Positions 1-9,111 of a stretch of 48,904 nt of DNA are shown in pieces. Within the stretch, counting starts at the first letter, position 1. Each line of letters begins with the position of its first letter. The notes under the pieces are model-generated. The model saw only the letters and a program-made list of their open reading frames with translations. It was not told the origin of the DNA and ran no database searches. The position numbers and the translations under genes were made by a program. This DNA is from JAGOEF01 sp964511665 (GTDB taxonomy: Bacteria > Bacteroidota > Bacteroidia > Bacteroidales > ML635J-15): assembly GCA_964511665.1 (NCBI GenBank), contig CAZEHA010000025.1:1-48904 (forward strand), in the 5' to 3' direction.

Positions 1-176
1 AAATAGTGCTTAACAAAATTAATTTGGCTGATAATAAGCTGTTTACGATTTGATTTCTATTATAGGGGACAAGTCAGGAGTGGAAGTGGTAGTGCTGTGT
101 TTGGCCTGTTTCGTGAGCCTCCCAAGCCTGAATCAATCCAAATTTCTTGCAAAACAAAGCTTATGCAATTATAGGT
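1..176. other. Left-edge stretch without a supportable gene
   Basis: No gene can be supported here. One plus-strand frame stays open from about 38 to 175, but it has no ATG, follows a TAA directly and shows no motif, so it could only be a chance frame or the decayed tail of something cut off by the window edge. Confidence 0.4.
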
Positions 177-211
177 AAAAAAAGGCGGCTCGATTCGAGC
201 CGCCTTTTTTT
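177..211. terminator. Bidirectional rho-independent terminator
   Basis: A perfect 9-bp GC-rich stem (184-192 paired with 196-204, 3-nt loop ATT) is flanked by seven A on the left and seven T on the right, so it reads as an intrinsic terminator on both strands. It lies 15 bp beyond the stop codon of the leftward giant protease gene and would end that transcript. Confidence 0.93.
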
Positions 212-225
212 ATAATTATCGAAAT

Positions 226-3200
226 TTATTTCACTATTATTTTCTGAACAAACTTCTTATTGTTGCTCGTAGTCGAAACAAAGTAAATACCTGCGTTCAG
301 ATCCGAAACATCAATGCGAGTGATATTTGCAGTGGCTTTGGTTCTGAATATTGTTTTACCCAATACATCGGTAATTTCTATATTTGATGCAACAAAGCCG
401 GTGCTCTCTACCATGATATAGGTGTCGCTGGGATTTGGGTGAACCTTAATGCCTGCAACAACAACCGGAGCTACGCTTACATTCCACCCGATATACACGG
501 GGCTGGTAGCAATGCATCCATTGGCATCAACTACCAGTACCGAATAGTTACCGGGCAACATGTTTTCAATGGAATTGTCAGTAGCATTGTTCGACCACAC
601 AATGCTATAGGGAGCCGAACCTCCTGTTATAATGATGCTGGCACTGCCGTCGGCAACGGTTTCACCACTGGCGTTGGTAACATCTACAGTAATTTCGGGT
701 ATTTCATAAACTTCAACCGCGCTTTCCCAAACATAGCTATCGCTGCCTGCCGTGTTTTCAACTGTTAGTTCTACTGTATAAATACCCGGTGTTGCATAGG
801 TATGTGTCGGGTTTTGTTCCGATGAAGAGTTGCCATCGCCAAATTCCCACGACCACGAAGTAGGCTCATTAGTGCTTTCATCGGTAAACAGTACGCTTAG
901 AGGTGCACAACCCGATGCCACCGACATCGAAAATGATGCTACGGGTAAGGGGTCTCCGGTATTTACAGTTACTGCGATGCAAGCTGTTACCGAACAACCG
1001 TTTGCATCGTACACAGTAACACAATAATCTCCGGGTGTTACGTCTATCAGGTTGGCGCCTAAGGCTCCGTTAGACCATTCGTAGAGATAAGGTGAGCTTC
1101 CTCCACCGGCATTAGCAGTAACGCTTCCGTCGGAAGCTGATTCATTGCTTGTTGGTGTCATACTCAGTTCAACAGTCGGGTTTTGCCAAACGGTAATGTA
1201 TCCTTCAGTTTCAGCAACATCTTCGCCATCGGCGTTGCTAACCGTGAGGCTTACTGTGTACTGACCCGGTGCATTGTAGGTATGCAATGGGCTTTGTTCG
1301 GTAGATGTGTTACCATCGCCAAAATCCCATAGCCATTCGGTGGGGTTGTTGGTACTTAGGTCGGTGAATTGAACGCTAATACTTTCACAACCGCTTTGTA
1401 CATCGGCAGTAAACTGAGCAATGGGTGGATTGGGCTGGTTGGCTACTGTAACAGTGATGCATCCCATTGCCGAGCAGCCTGCCTGGTCAACAACGGTAAC
1501 ACAGTAATAGCCTGCACTAATTCCCGACACCGGATTGCCGGTGAGCGAAGGTATCCATGTGTAGCTATATGGCGCTAGGCCTCCTGTTACACTAGCTGTA
1601 ATGCTACCGTCGGCGGCGCCCGGGGTGCTTTCTTGTGTCATCGACATGCTAAGCAATACAGCAGGGCTTATTGTAACTGTAGCACTTCCCTCGGGTCCCC
1701 AGCATCCTTCGGCCGAACGTGCCCTGAAGTAATATGTGCCACTGCTTGTAACAGTTTGTGAACTCGAAGCCGTAGCTGTACTTGTGCCACCACCGGTGGT
1801 GCCCTGCCAGTAAATAGTTCCGTTTGTGCCTCCCGAGGCAGTAAGAGTTGCAGCGTTTCCGCAATATAAACCACCGCCCGATACCGTAACGGTTCCCGGA
1901 ACAGTATTGATTACAACCGTTGCGCTTCCTTCGGGTCCCCAGCAACCTTCGGCTGAACGGGCTCTGAAGTAGTATGTGCCCGATTCGGTAACTGATTGTG
2001 CTGTTGTTGGAGTTACTGTACTGGTGCCACCGCTGGTAGTTCCCTGCCAGTAAATTGTTCCACCAGAACCACCGCTCGCGTTGAGGTCAACTATGCCACC
2101 GCACTGTGTGCCGCCTCCACTAACAACCACTGCTGTTGGTACAGGATTAATGGCTACTGTGGCGCTTCCTTCTGGTCCCCAGCAACCTTCGGCCGAACGG
2201 GCTCTGAAATAGTAAGTACCCGATGTGCTAACAGTTTGTGAACTCGAAGCCGTTGCTGTGCTTGTGCCACCGCTGGTGGTTCCCTGCCAGTATATGGTGC
2301 CTCCGGTTCCTCCGCTTGCTGTTAGTGTGCTTGTGCCACCGCATTGTGTGCCACCGCCGTTCACAACCACAGCGTCGGGAACAGGATTTATTGTTACTGT
2401 TGCGCTTCCTTCGGGGCCCCAGCAAGCTTCGGCTGAACGGGCTCTGAAGTAGTATGTGCCCGATGTGTTCACCGTTTGTGTTATCGATGGTGTGGCAGTG
2501 CTGGTTCCACCGCTGGTAGTTCCTTGCCAGTAAATGGTTCCTCCCGTGCCTCCTGTAGCCGACAGTGTAATACTTCCTCCGCACTGGGTTCCTCCACCCG
2601 CAACGGCTACCGCTCCGGGTACGGCATTTATCGTTACCGTGGCACTTCCTTCAGTGCCCCAGCATCCATTGGCCGAGCGTGATCTGAAGTAATATGTGCC
2701 GCTGCTTGTAACGGTTTGTGAGCTTGAAGCGGTAGCTGTGCTGGTTCCACCACTGGTGGTCCCCTGCCAGTAAATAGTGCCTCCGGTACCGCCACTTGCT
2801 GTAAGTGTGGCACTGCCACCACATGTTACTCCGCCACCGGCAACACTTACTGCTGCCGGTAAATCGTTGATAACGGCTTCAACAGGTGTACGGGCACTTA
2901 TGCATTCGTCGCCTGTCATAATTTGCCAATTGTAGTAGTAGTAATAATACTCGTCTCCTGCAGTGGAGCCTGTTATCGAAACCACATCGCTAATATTGTA
3001 CGGATAGCTTACCCCTGCATTGTTCCTCCATAGGTTGGGTGTTCCGGTGTTGCAACGTAATTCGTAATCGGCGCCCTGTGGTACTTCGAAATTGAAGTTC
3101 ACCACATTAATGCCTACATCAAGGTATTGTGTGTGGATGGCTATTTGTACGTTACTGCTGTTGACCAACACAAAGGTTCTGCTGCCGGCTGTGCTTGCGT

Positions 3201-6200
3201 TTACCTCAACCGATTGCAGAGTAAAGTCGCGATGGGCTGTGAATACCATGTAGTAGGCATTCGAAGTGTGATTGCCTCCATTGGTGGTAATATTGGTGTT
3301 GCCTCCCGAGTAATAGGCCGGTGTTTCACCCGACTGAACATACAAAGTGGTAGATTCGTTAAAAGTAGCGGTATAAGAGCTGCCGGTGTGTATGCTGCTG
3401 CCACCTGTTGCCGTGTTGTACCAAACCAGCGGACTGTTTCCCGATGCGCTCAGACTTAAGCTTGCCGGCCCGCAGGCTTCGGCCGAAGTGGTTGTGGGTG
3501 CTTCGGGCATGTTCACCGTGATGTAGTTGCTCATGCTGTGGGTGTCGCTGCCATTGCTGTTAAAGGCCGTTAAACTAACCGTGAAAACGCCATTACTTGT
3601 GTAGGTATGCTGTGGGTGTTGTTCTGTTGATGAAGTGCCATCGCCAAATTCCCATTCCCAGCTTTCGGCAAGTAGCGAAAGATCGTTGAACTGAACTATA
3701 CCTGTACAGGTAGAGGTAACATCCGAAGTGAAATCGGCAGTGGGCGGTATGTCGGGCGAAATCAGATTCAGGCTGTAGTCTTCTACTTCGCCGAAACCCG
3801 AGGCCCCACAGGGTGTAGTATTGGGCGTGTATCCGGTTTCGTTATAATGTTGTCGCACTCTAATTCTAACCGGCCCCGTGCCTGCTGTAGATGGTATAGT
3901 AATGTTCCCTGTATATCCGGTAGCGGCTCCAATGGCCGAAACATATACAGCCTCACCGGCATCTTCAAAGTCGCCGTCGCGGTTCCAGTCGGCCCATATC
4001 AAACATTGATTGCGTGTGAACGAACCCGATAAACCCACCGAAAAACCATAAGTATCTCCCAGAAGCACATCCGTAGAAATAGCGGTGAAGTCGGAGTACT
4101 GTTGTGCTCCCGAAGTATTGTTGATAGTATTCATCGCAAAATTGGTAATATACAACTGTGTGATGTTTTCACCATAAGCATCACAATATTCGGGCAGCGA
4201 TACAGTAATGTAGCCGATTTTTGTTTCGCTGTCGGGTCCATATGGATTTGTGGCAGTTAAAGTAACTGTATAGCTTCCCGGTGTATTGTAAACAATACCT
4301 GTTGGGTTTTGCACATCGCTGTTGTCGGGTGTTCCGCCTTCAAAAGACCATGCCCATTCTATTGGGTTGTTCTCGGTTAGGTCGGTAAAGTTTACAGAAC
4401 CACCTATGTTTACAGTGGTGGTGTTGGAAGTGAAATCGGCAACAGGCGGATTGGTATTTACATTTACTGTAATGTAGTTCGTTTTTACTTCGGTGTCGCT
4501 ATCAATGGGGTTGGCTACAGTTAGGCTAACTGTATACTGACCTGCCGAAGTGTAAACATGCACGGGGTTTTGTTCTGTGCTGGTTTGCCCGTCGCCAAAG
4601 TTCCACAACCACGAGGCTGCATACTGCGATAAATCGGTAAAACTTACGCTTTGCCCTTCGAGAATGGTGGTGGGAGTACCCGAGAAATTGGCAGTGGGTG
4701 GTTCAGCTGCCATTGGAGTAAGCGATGCAATGTGTGGTATTTTTTCTTGCTTGGTGGCAACAATGTCAACCGGAGTGCTTCCTGTTATTGTTGCAAAGTT
4801 CAGCGTTGCAGTGGTTCCGCTGCCCGTCCATTTGGCATCCCACAACACGCCGTTTTGCGAAATGGCTACATATGTGTAAGGTTCGGTGGTAACTGTTAAA
4901 CTGTTGTTGCCTATGTTCAGTGCCGGGTAGCTGATGCTGAGTGCATCGGGCTCGGTGTTGTAGGGCATTAGCGAGGGGTCGCCTACCACATGGTAAATTT
5001 CCCAGTAGTACTTTTTATAGGTCGATGAACTGGCCTGTACCTGCAGGTTGCCGCACAAGTTTATCTGCCCTGCGGTGAAAAACCACTCGTCGAAGCTTTC
5101 GCCGTGGTTGTGCCAAACGCCATCGTAAACACCCTGGCCGGTGTTGGCATAGGTGTGATTGGGCACGTTGGCCTGAGTAATGGCAATGCTGGTTAGTCCT
5201 ATGCCCCAATACACGTCTTCGTTCCAGTACGAACTGTTGCTGGCACCTATATAACCCACGGCACCCTCGTTGGCAGTGTATAGCAACATTTCGCCAAAGG
5301 CATCCGACTGATTAAACTGAAACGACAAGCAGCAATTGCCTATCATAAACGGGTATTTGTTCTGGTTGTTGAAATTGGCTATATGTGAACGTTTTACTTC
5401 CGGGTCGGCCCAGCCGTCGTGACTGCAATGCGCTGTGTAGTTGGCAAAACCAATCCCTTCGGTAAAGCGCGAGCGCACATCGGCATCGGCAGCAGTACTG
5501 TTCGACGCCATTACATGGTATGGCCCGCTGGTGTAGGTGTGGTAGTAAGCATAAATATTGCTGTAGTCGTTGTCGGTGTTGTAGTAATAGTTTATTCCGT
5601 ACAGAATGGTGGCATCGCCGTGCGATTTGGCATAGGTGGCATCAACCCCGGCTATAAGCATGGCCTTGTTCAAATAGCTGCCATCGCCAAATGTGTACAT
5701 TTCGTAAGGCACAATTTTGTTCAGGGCATTTTGCAATTCCGTGGTCGATTCAGCCGAAATACGACCCAAATACACATCAGGAATAAAGTCGGAAGCCCCA
5801 TCGTAACAACCAAAATATACATCGGTGATATGAGAACTCGACGGAATAGAGGCTGTTGACGCAAAAGCCGGTATGCTGTAGGTGCCGCTGTGGTCGCCAA
5901 TTATAAGCACATAGGTAGGAGCGGGGTCGCTTGGTGTGCCTGCTGTGTAAAGACCCTGCAGATAGGTTTTTATGGCAGTGTTGGTGCTGCCCACCACATC
6001 GGTATAGGCTTCAATTACATTGTATCCCGATTTGCGTTTCCATGTGATGAAGGGTTGCAGTGTGGTTTCGAATGCACGGTTTGCAACAATTACATATTTT
6101 ATGGGGAATTGTGTGTAAGTGTCTTTAGCAGCCGGTGCCTGATAATTGATTACCTGCGCCAAAGCGGGCTGAAAGTTGGGCGAGAAGTATTGTTCCTTCA

Positions 6201-6831
6201 TGGCCTCAGTAGTGAGATAGTCGGCATTTTCGAAAACTACTTCGAATTGCAGGTTATTATACACTTTCAGCGTGTTTTCAACCGGGTTGTAGTGAAAGGG
6301 GCATATCTTCAAGGTAGCTAAACGTACACCGCGCATGATGCCGCCTATTTCAACTTCAACCAGAGGGTCGTTGTTAAACTGGTTTATGGTATAAAAAGCT
6401 GCATTGTATTCAAATACAATATCGTCGGGTTGGGTGCTTTTGCTGTAGGAAGGCTGAGCCGGAGCTATTTTGGGGAAACTGTAATTGTCCAAATCAATAA
6501 TTTGCTCGTCGTAGCTCAAAATATTTACAACCGGTGTAGCACCGTGCGGTATTTCGATGAGACGGGTCATTAAAGGCAACGAAGGTTTTCCGGTATTTAC
6601 CGATGGCTGCATGCCTTCAAAATTCAAATTCACAAAATTGCCGGCCTCGGTAGCCACAGGTTCCACAAAAAGCTGTTGCAAAGTCGATTGCAGTTGAATA
6701 TTGTCTTGATTTACCGATTGCAATGCGACTTTTGTTTCGAGGCTGTTCAGGTTCACCAAGGTGGCTGTTTGCGCCATGATTGCCGTGAAAGCAAAAACCA
6801 GTGATGCGAAGAGTGTAATTTTACGTATCAT
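226..6831 (-). CDS. Giant secreted gingipain-like (C25) cysteine protease with PKD/GEVED/Ig-like/SprB repeats and T9SS sorting domain
   Basis: 2201 residues. A signal peptide (about 1-21, ending MAQ) and a propeptide-like region precede a C25 peptidase domain at about 245-640. A candidate catalytic His468 lies in NYTAHCSHDGWAD, and Cys500/Cys501 in FMIGNCCLSF; by position after PF the second Cys matches the gingipain nucleophile. Then come PKD domains (711-790, 795-877), a GEVED domain (881-1021, ending GEVEDYSL), PKD (about 1029-1110), a jelly-roll/Ig-like region, five 80-residue repeats (1324-1723), and alternating SprB-type and PKD modules (1725-2112). A T9SS type A sorting domain (about 2120-2201, HPNPSD to KFVQKIIVK) ends the protein. 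It should cross the outer membrane by the type IX system and act at the surface as protease and adhesin. The gene is monocistronic, with a terminator just past the stop. Many surface proteins of this phylum share the repeat-rich tail; the catalytic domain is the specific call. Confidence 0.92.
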   Translation of the reverse strand: MIRKITLFASLVFAFTAIMAQTATLVNLNSLETKVALQSVNQDNIQLQSTLQQLFVEPVATEAGNFVNLNFEGMQPSVNTGKPSLPLMTRLIEIPHGATPVVNILSYDEQIIDLDNYSFPKIAPAQPSYSKSTQPDDIVFEYNAAFYTINQFNNDPLVEVEIGGIMRGVRLATLKICPFHYNPVENTLKVYNNLQFEVVFENADYLTTEAMKEQYFSPNFQPALAQVINYQAPAAKDTYTQFPIKYVIVANRAFETTLQPFITWKRKSGYNVIEAYTDVVGSTNTAIKTYLQGLYTAGTPSDPAPTYVLIIGDHSGTYSIPAFASTASIPSSSHITDVYFGCYDGASDFIPDVYLGRISAESTTELQNALNKIVPYEMYTFGDGSYLNKAMLIAGVDATYAKSHGDATILYGINYYYNTDNDYSNIYAYYHTYTSGPYHVMASNSTAADADVRSRFTEGIGFANYTAHCSHDGWADPEVKRSHIANFNNQNKYPFMIGNCCLSFQFNQSDAFGEMLLYTANEGAVGYIGASNSSYWNEDVYWGIGLTSIAITQANVPNHTYANTGQGVYDGVWHNHGESFDEWFFTAGQINLCGNLQVQASSSTYKKYYWEIYHVVGDPSLMPYNTEPDALSISYPALNIGNNSLTVTTEPYTYVAISQNGVLWDAKWTGSGTTATLNFATITGSTPVDIVATKQEKIPHIASLTPMAAEPPTANFSGTPTTILEGQSVSFTDLSQYAASWLWNFGDGQTSTEQNPVHVYTSAGQYTVSLTVANPIDSDTEVKTNYITVNVNTNPPVADFTSNTTTVNIGGSVNFTDLTENNPIEWAWSFEGGTPDNSDVQNPTGIVYNTPGSYTVTLTATNPYGPDSETKIGYITVSLPEYCDAYGENITQLYITNFAMNTINNTSGAQQYSDFTAISTDVLLGDTYGFSVGLSGSFTRNQCLIWADWNRDGDFEDAGEAVYVSAIGAATGYTGNITIPSTAGTGPVRIRVRQHYNETGYTPNTTPCGASGFGEVEDYSLNLISPDIPPTADFTSDVTSTCTGIVQFNDLSLLAESWEWEFGDGTSSTEQHPQHTYTSNGVFTVSLTAFNSNGSDTHSMSNYITVNMPEAPTTTSAEACGPASLSLSASGNSPLVWYNTATGGSSIHTGSSYTATFNESTTLYVQSGETPAYYSGGNTNITTNGGNHTSNAYYMVFTAHRDFTLQSVEVNASTAGSRTFVLVNSSNVQIAIHTQYLDVGINVVNFNFEVPQGADYELRCNTGTPNLWRNNAGVSYPYNISDVVSITGSTAGDEYYYYYYNWQIMTGDECISARTPVEAVINDLPAAVSVAGGGVTCGGSATLTASGGTGGTIYWQGTTSGGTSTATASSSQTVTSSGTYYFRSRSANGCWGTEGSATVTINAVPGAVAVAGGGTQCGGSITLSATGGTGGTIYWQGTTSGGTSTATPSITQTVNTSGTYYFRARSAEACWGPEGSATVTINPVPDAVVVNGGGTQCGGTSTLTASGGTGGTIYWQGTTSGGTSTATASSSQTVSTSGTYYFRARSAEGCWGPEGSATVAINPVPTAVVVSGGGTQCGGIVDLNASGGSGGTIYWQGTTSGGTSTVTPTTAQSVTESGTYYFRARSAEGCWGPEGSATVVINTVPGTVTVSGGGLYCGNAATLTASGGTNGTIYWQGTTGGGTSTATASSSQTVTSSGTYYFRARSAEGCWGPEGSATVTISPAVLLSMSMTQESTPGAADGSITASVTGGLAPYSYTWIPSLTGNPVSGISAGYYCVTVVDQAGCSAMGCITVTVANQPNPPIAQFTADVQSGCESISVQFTDLSTNNPTEWLWDFGDGNTSTEQSPLHTYNAPGQYTVSLTVSNADGEDVAETEGYITVWQNPTVELSMTPTSNESASDGSVTANAGGGSSPYLYEWSNGALGANLIDVTPGDYCVTVYDANGCSVTACIAVTVNTGDPLPVASFSMSVASGCAPLSVLFTDESTNEPTSWSWEFGDGNSSSEQNPTHTYATPGIYTVELTVENTAGSDSYVWESAVEVYEIPEITVDVTNASGETVADGSASIIITGGSAPYSIVWSNNATDNSIENMLPGNYSVLVVDANGCIATSPVYIGWNVSVAPVVVAGIKVHPNPSDTYIMVESTGFVASNIEITDVLGKTIFRTKATANITRIDVSDLNAGIYFVSTTSNNKKFVQKIIVK
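1663..2862 (-). repeat. Five tandem 240-bp coding repeats (80 residues each)
   Basis: Units are 2623-2862, 2383-2622, 2143-2382, 1903-2142 and 1663-1902 in coding order. The period is exactly 240 bp: the word encoding IYWQGTT recurs at about 1801, 2041, 2281, 2521 and 2761. Each unit has a GGG..CGG Cys near its start, the IYWQGTTSGGTST core, SGTYYFRARS and GCWGPEGSATV, which fits a small disulfide-bonded Ig-like domain. Near-identity at both DNA and protein level points to recent expansion or gene conversion. Confidence 0.95.
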
Positions 6832-6873
6832 ATAAATTAAATTTAATTAAATATCTCATTATACTATGACTAA

Positions 6874-6900
6874 CAAATGCATCAAATGGTTGCATTTGAT
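6874..6900. promoter_or_regulatory. Overlapping inverted repeats upstream of the C25 protease gene
   Basis: Two alternative perfect 8-bp inverted repeats share the same bases: CAAATGCA (6874-6881) with TGCATTTG (6891-6898), and ATCAAATG (6881-6888) with CATTTGAT (6893-6900) around a 4-nt loop. They lie 43-69 bp before the start codon, where a regulator site or 5'-leader hairpin would sit. I see no clean TTTG/TAnnTTTG promoter at a matching distance, so the role is inferred from position only. Confidence 0.35.
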
Positions 6901-6984
6901 TCTATAAAATTAACACATTATTTTATTGAAACATCACCGCTTTTATTGCTTGGGCAATATTTTAGATAAAGTGTGAAATGCTGT

Positions 6985-7410
6985 TTAATAAATCAAGCGA
7001 ACATTATACTCACCTCCTGTGATAATCCAGCAGTCTTCGTCGCAAAGTCCGGTTACCAGTTTTGCTTCAAGGTGTGCATTGTCGATGGCATACACCGAGT
7101 CGTCGCCATGTTTATAACCTGCCTTCACCGAATAGTAGTTGTTCATGGGGACTTCAACAAACACAGGAGTTGTGTCGCACATAGCACTAAAAACAACAGG
7201 CGACCGATCGGGGAACCCGTTGTAAACCGTTATGGGAATGCTTGTGTTTTCGCCATCAAGCGTAAAATCGATAATCAGCCAGCTGGTCTCCGGAAAAAGG
7301 GTGTAGCATTCATAACAGTTCACGTCGTCGCCGGTGTAGTAAACGGCATCGCGGCATGAACTTACCAGTGCAAGAAATACGAACGAAGCTATGACAATTA
7401 AATATTTCAT
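6985..7410 (-). CDS. Small putative lipoprotein
   Basis: 141 residues. The N-terminus is a lipoprotein signal (MKYLIVIASFVFLALVSSC, Cys19 as the lipidated residue). The mature part is short, mostly predicted beta, and has several further Cys (YECY, AMCD, GLCDEDC) that could form disulfides in the periplasm. I recognise no family. Its ATG overlaps the TGA of the upstream ankyrin/barrel gene by 4 bp (7407-7410), so the two are probably translationally coupled and may work together at the outer membrane. No terminator is obvious after its stop. Confidence 0.75.
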   Translation of the reverse strand: MKYLIVIASFVFLALVSSCRDAVYYTGDDVNCYECYTLFPETSWLIIDFTLDGENTSIPITVYNGFPDRSPVVFSAMCDTTPVFVEVPMNNYYSVKAGYKHGDDSVYAIDNAHLEAKLVTGLCDEDCWIITGGEYNVRLIY

Positions 7411-8810
7411 TCTTTAATAATATAAAAATTATTATATTCCGATTCGGGGCTTCGTAGCTTCAACGAGGTTCTGATGCCAATGTTTACCCTATGGGGACTA
7501 ATGTTGTAATTACCCAGGTTCAGATACGCGTAACCAATCGACAACCCCGAACTTCGGCCTAGTTTAAAATATAATCCCGCATTGGGGCTAAGTGTTAAAA
7601 CAGCCGGAATATTTTCTTCAACCGATTTATAGCTTCCACCGGTAAGTATTTGTTCCACCCCCAATACCAAATGCACCGGAAAGTTCAGGTGCTTTGGAAG
7701 GCGTACATGTTTTTGCAGGCCTAACGAAACATAATAACGACTTTCGAAGAGCTGATAATACACACCCGATTCCTGCATCACCCACACTGCTTTGCTGCCC
7801 GGACGTATCATGGCACTCGAGGTAATGGCAATTCCATATCGACTGTCGTACAAATCGGTTTTTATCCCCAGAAAAACATCATCGAAGTTGAAAGGAATAT
7901 GAAACCCAATTCCTAAATAATGGAAATAAGGTCGGTGCAGGGCTTTTATACCCGATGCCTTTACAATATTGCGCACTTGTTTGTTACGAGATAATTTTGC
8001 CAGATTACGTGTGTTGAAATACGGGGTGATGCTGTCGTTGGGTTTCTCGCCTTTTTCTATGAGCCATTGTAATGCTTCGGCATTTCCATGAATGGTAAAC
8101 TCATCGAAAATGCTCATGCCCGAACTGCCCTTTTCATCGAGACCAATGCCCATTTCGTAAAAGTACTGTACTATACCAAACTGATTGGTCTGCGCGGCCA
8201 GGTAAATGAGCGATTCCGAGTTCTCGTTTCGGGTGTGTACATCGGCATTGTTTTTAAGCAATAAACCGGCAATATCGCTATTGCCAAGCATCACAGCATA
8301 ACTAAGCGGAGTGTTGCCGTTAGAATCGCTAACATTAACAGGCGCATCGTAATACAACAGCATGTCAGCCATTTGGTAATATCCGCCAATAACCGCATGA
8401 TGAAGGGGTTGACGTCCGTTATAGTCCGCCTTGTATATTTCGGCGCCGTTTCTGATAAGATATTCAGCTATTGCCAAGTCGTTGTTTCTGACAACACTCG
8501 ACAGAACCGGCAGCCCGGTGCTGCCTGAGGCGGCATTGGGGTTGGCACCTTTCGATATCAGATATTCAACTATGTCGATATGCCCGGCCTGCCCGGCAAG
8601 CATCAACGGGGTAACATTGTCTTCGTAACTTAAATCGACAAAAAAGCCCTTTTCAACACATAACCTCACCATATCGAGATTGCCGGTGTCGGCAGCAATC
8701 CAAAAATCGTATGGGTCGGCAGCAAGCGTGTCGGCACGGGTCAATTGTGCGTGCAACATGCCTGCCAGTGCAAGCAAAACGAGAGTATTTACAATTTTCA
8801 AAAAAAACAT
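7407..8810 (-). CDS. Exported ankyrin-repeat protein with C-terminal beta-barrel-like domain
   Basis: 467 residues from ATG 8810; an in-frame ATG at 8846 would put 12 residues before the signal peptide. The chosen start gives a clean one (MFFLKIVNTLVLLALAGMLHAQ). Ankyrin repeats fill about residues 30-270, with typical words such as TPLMLAGQAGHIDIVEYLISKGANP, PLHHAVIGG and TPLSYAVMLGNSDIAGLLLKNNADV read in segments. The last 180 residues change to alternating aromatic/aliphatic strands (YLGIGFHIPF, YYVSLGLQKHV, LSIGYAYLNLG, NIGIRTSLKL), like a small outer-membrane barrel, followed by a short polar tail. Ankyrin repeats usually bind proteins, so this would place a binding domain on the periplasmic side of a barrel. 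It is the first gene of a two-gene unit with the lipoprotein. Confidence 0.83.
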   Translation of the reverse strand: MFFLKIVNTLVLLALAGMLHAQLTRADTLAADPYDFWIAADTGNLDMVRLCVEKGFFVDLSYEDNVTPLMLAGQAGHIDIVEYLISKGANPNAASGSTGLPVLSSVVRNNDLAIAEYLIRNGAEIYKADYNGRQPLHHAVIGGYYQMADMLLYYDAPVNVSDSNGNTPLSYAVMLGNSDIAGLLLKNNADVHTRNENSESLIYLAAQTNQFGIVQYFYEMGIGLDEKGSSGMSIFDEFTIHGNAEALQWLIEKGEKPNDSITPYFNTRNLAKLSRNKQVRNIVKASGIKALHRPYFHYLGIGFHIPFNFDDVFLGIKTDLYDSRYGIAITSSAMIRPGSKAVWVMQESGVYYQLFESRYYVSLGLQKHVRLPKHLNFPVHLVLGVEQILTGGSYKSVEENIPAVLTLSPNAGLYFKLGRSSGLSIGYAYLNLGNYNISPHRVNIGIRTSLKLRSPESEYNNFYIIKE

Positions 8811-8870
8811 TACAAAAAAATTGACCGATAAAAATACGAAAATCATCAGAAAATCTTTACAAGTTTATAT

Positions 8871-8878
8871 TATTTTTG
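8871..8878 (+). promoter_or_regulatory. -7 box of the tRNA-Arg promoter
   Basis: TATTTTTG matches the Bacteroidota -7 consensus TAnnTTTG and ends 10 bp before the first tRNA base, as expected for a stable-RNA promoter. No good TTTG is present at the -33 distance. Confidence 0.6.
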
Positions 8879-8888
8879 CAAAACTTTT

Positions 8889-8961
8889 GGCTCCGTAGTT
8901 CAATGGATAGAATGTCAGATTCCGGTTCTGAAGGTTGGGGGTTCGAGTCCCTTCGGAGTCA
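8889..8961 (+). tRNA. tRNA-Arg (anticodon CCG)
   Basis: The cloverleaf can be folded by eye. The acceptor stem GGCTCCG pairs with CGGAGTC (one G-T), the anticodon stem TCAGA pairs with TCTGA around a loop holding CCG at 8922-8924, and the T arm has GGTTCGAGTCC. Discriminator base is A, and CCA is not encoded. The anticodon reads CGG, an arginine codon. An intrinsic terminator follows at 8976. Confidence 0.96.
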
Positions 8962-9041
8962 CGATAGTGACGCAGCCTGATGCAATAGCATCAGGTTTTT
9001 GCATTTATGCAAAAAATAAGGGACGAGAAGTTTATCCCGAT
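8946..9041 (+). repeat. Direct repeat, copy 1: tRNA-Arg 3' end plus downstream terminator
   Basis: This copy includes the last 16 bases of the tRNA gene and about 80 bp beyond it. It matches 9112-9207 at 93 of 96 positions. A duplicated tRNA 3' end is the usual footprint of site-specific integration, but tandem duplication is also possible. Confidence 0.85.
8976..9000 (+). terminator. Intrinsic terminator of tRNA-Arg
   Basis: CCTGATGC (8976-8983) pairs with GCATCAGG (8988-8995) around a 4-nt AATA loop and is followed by TTTTT. Confidence 0.88.
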
Positions 9042-9111
9042 TTCATACGAAGTCGAATGTTTTTTTGAGTCAGAGTGAGTGTCAGAGTGAGAACAGAGTA
9101 TGGAAGAGGGA

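Noticed and set aside
38..175. Possible gene end at the left edge
   Set aside because: No start codon, no family resemblance, and the terminator beyond is explained by the leftward gene.
1649..2822. Several 60-120-codon frames in the other phases of the tandem repeats
   Set aside because: They recur with the 240-bp period because the DNA repeats, and contain only translated repeat words.
5419..6321. Two long plus-strand open frames (146 and 143 codons) opposite the C25 protease
   Set aside because: They are antisense shadows of a well-supported coding sequence and show no motif.
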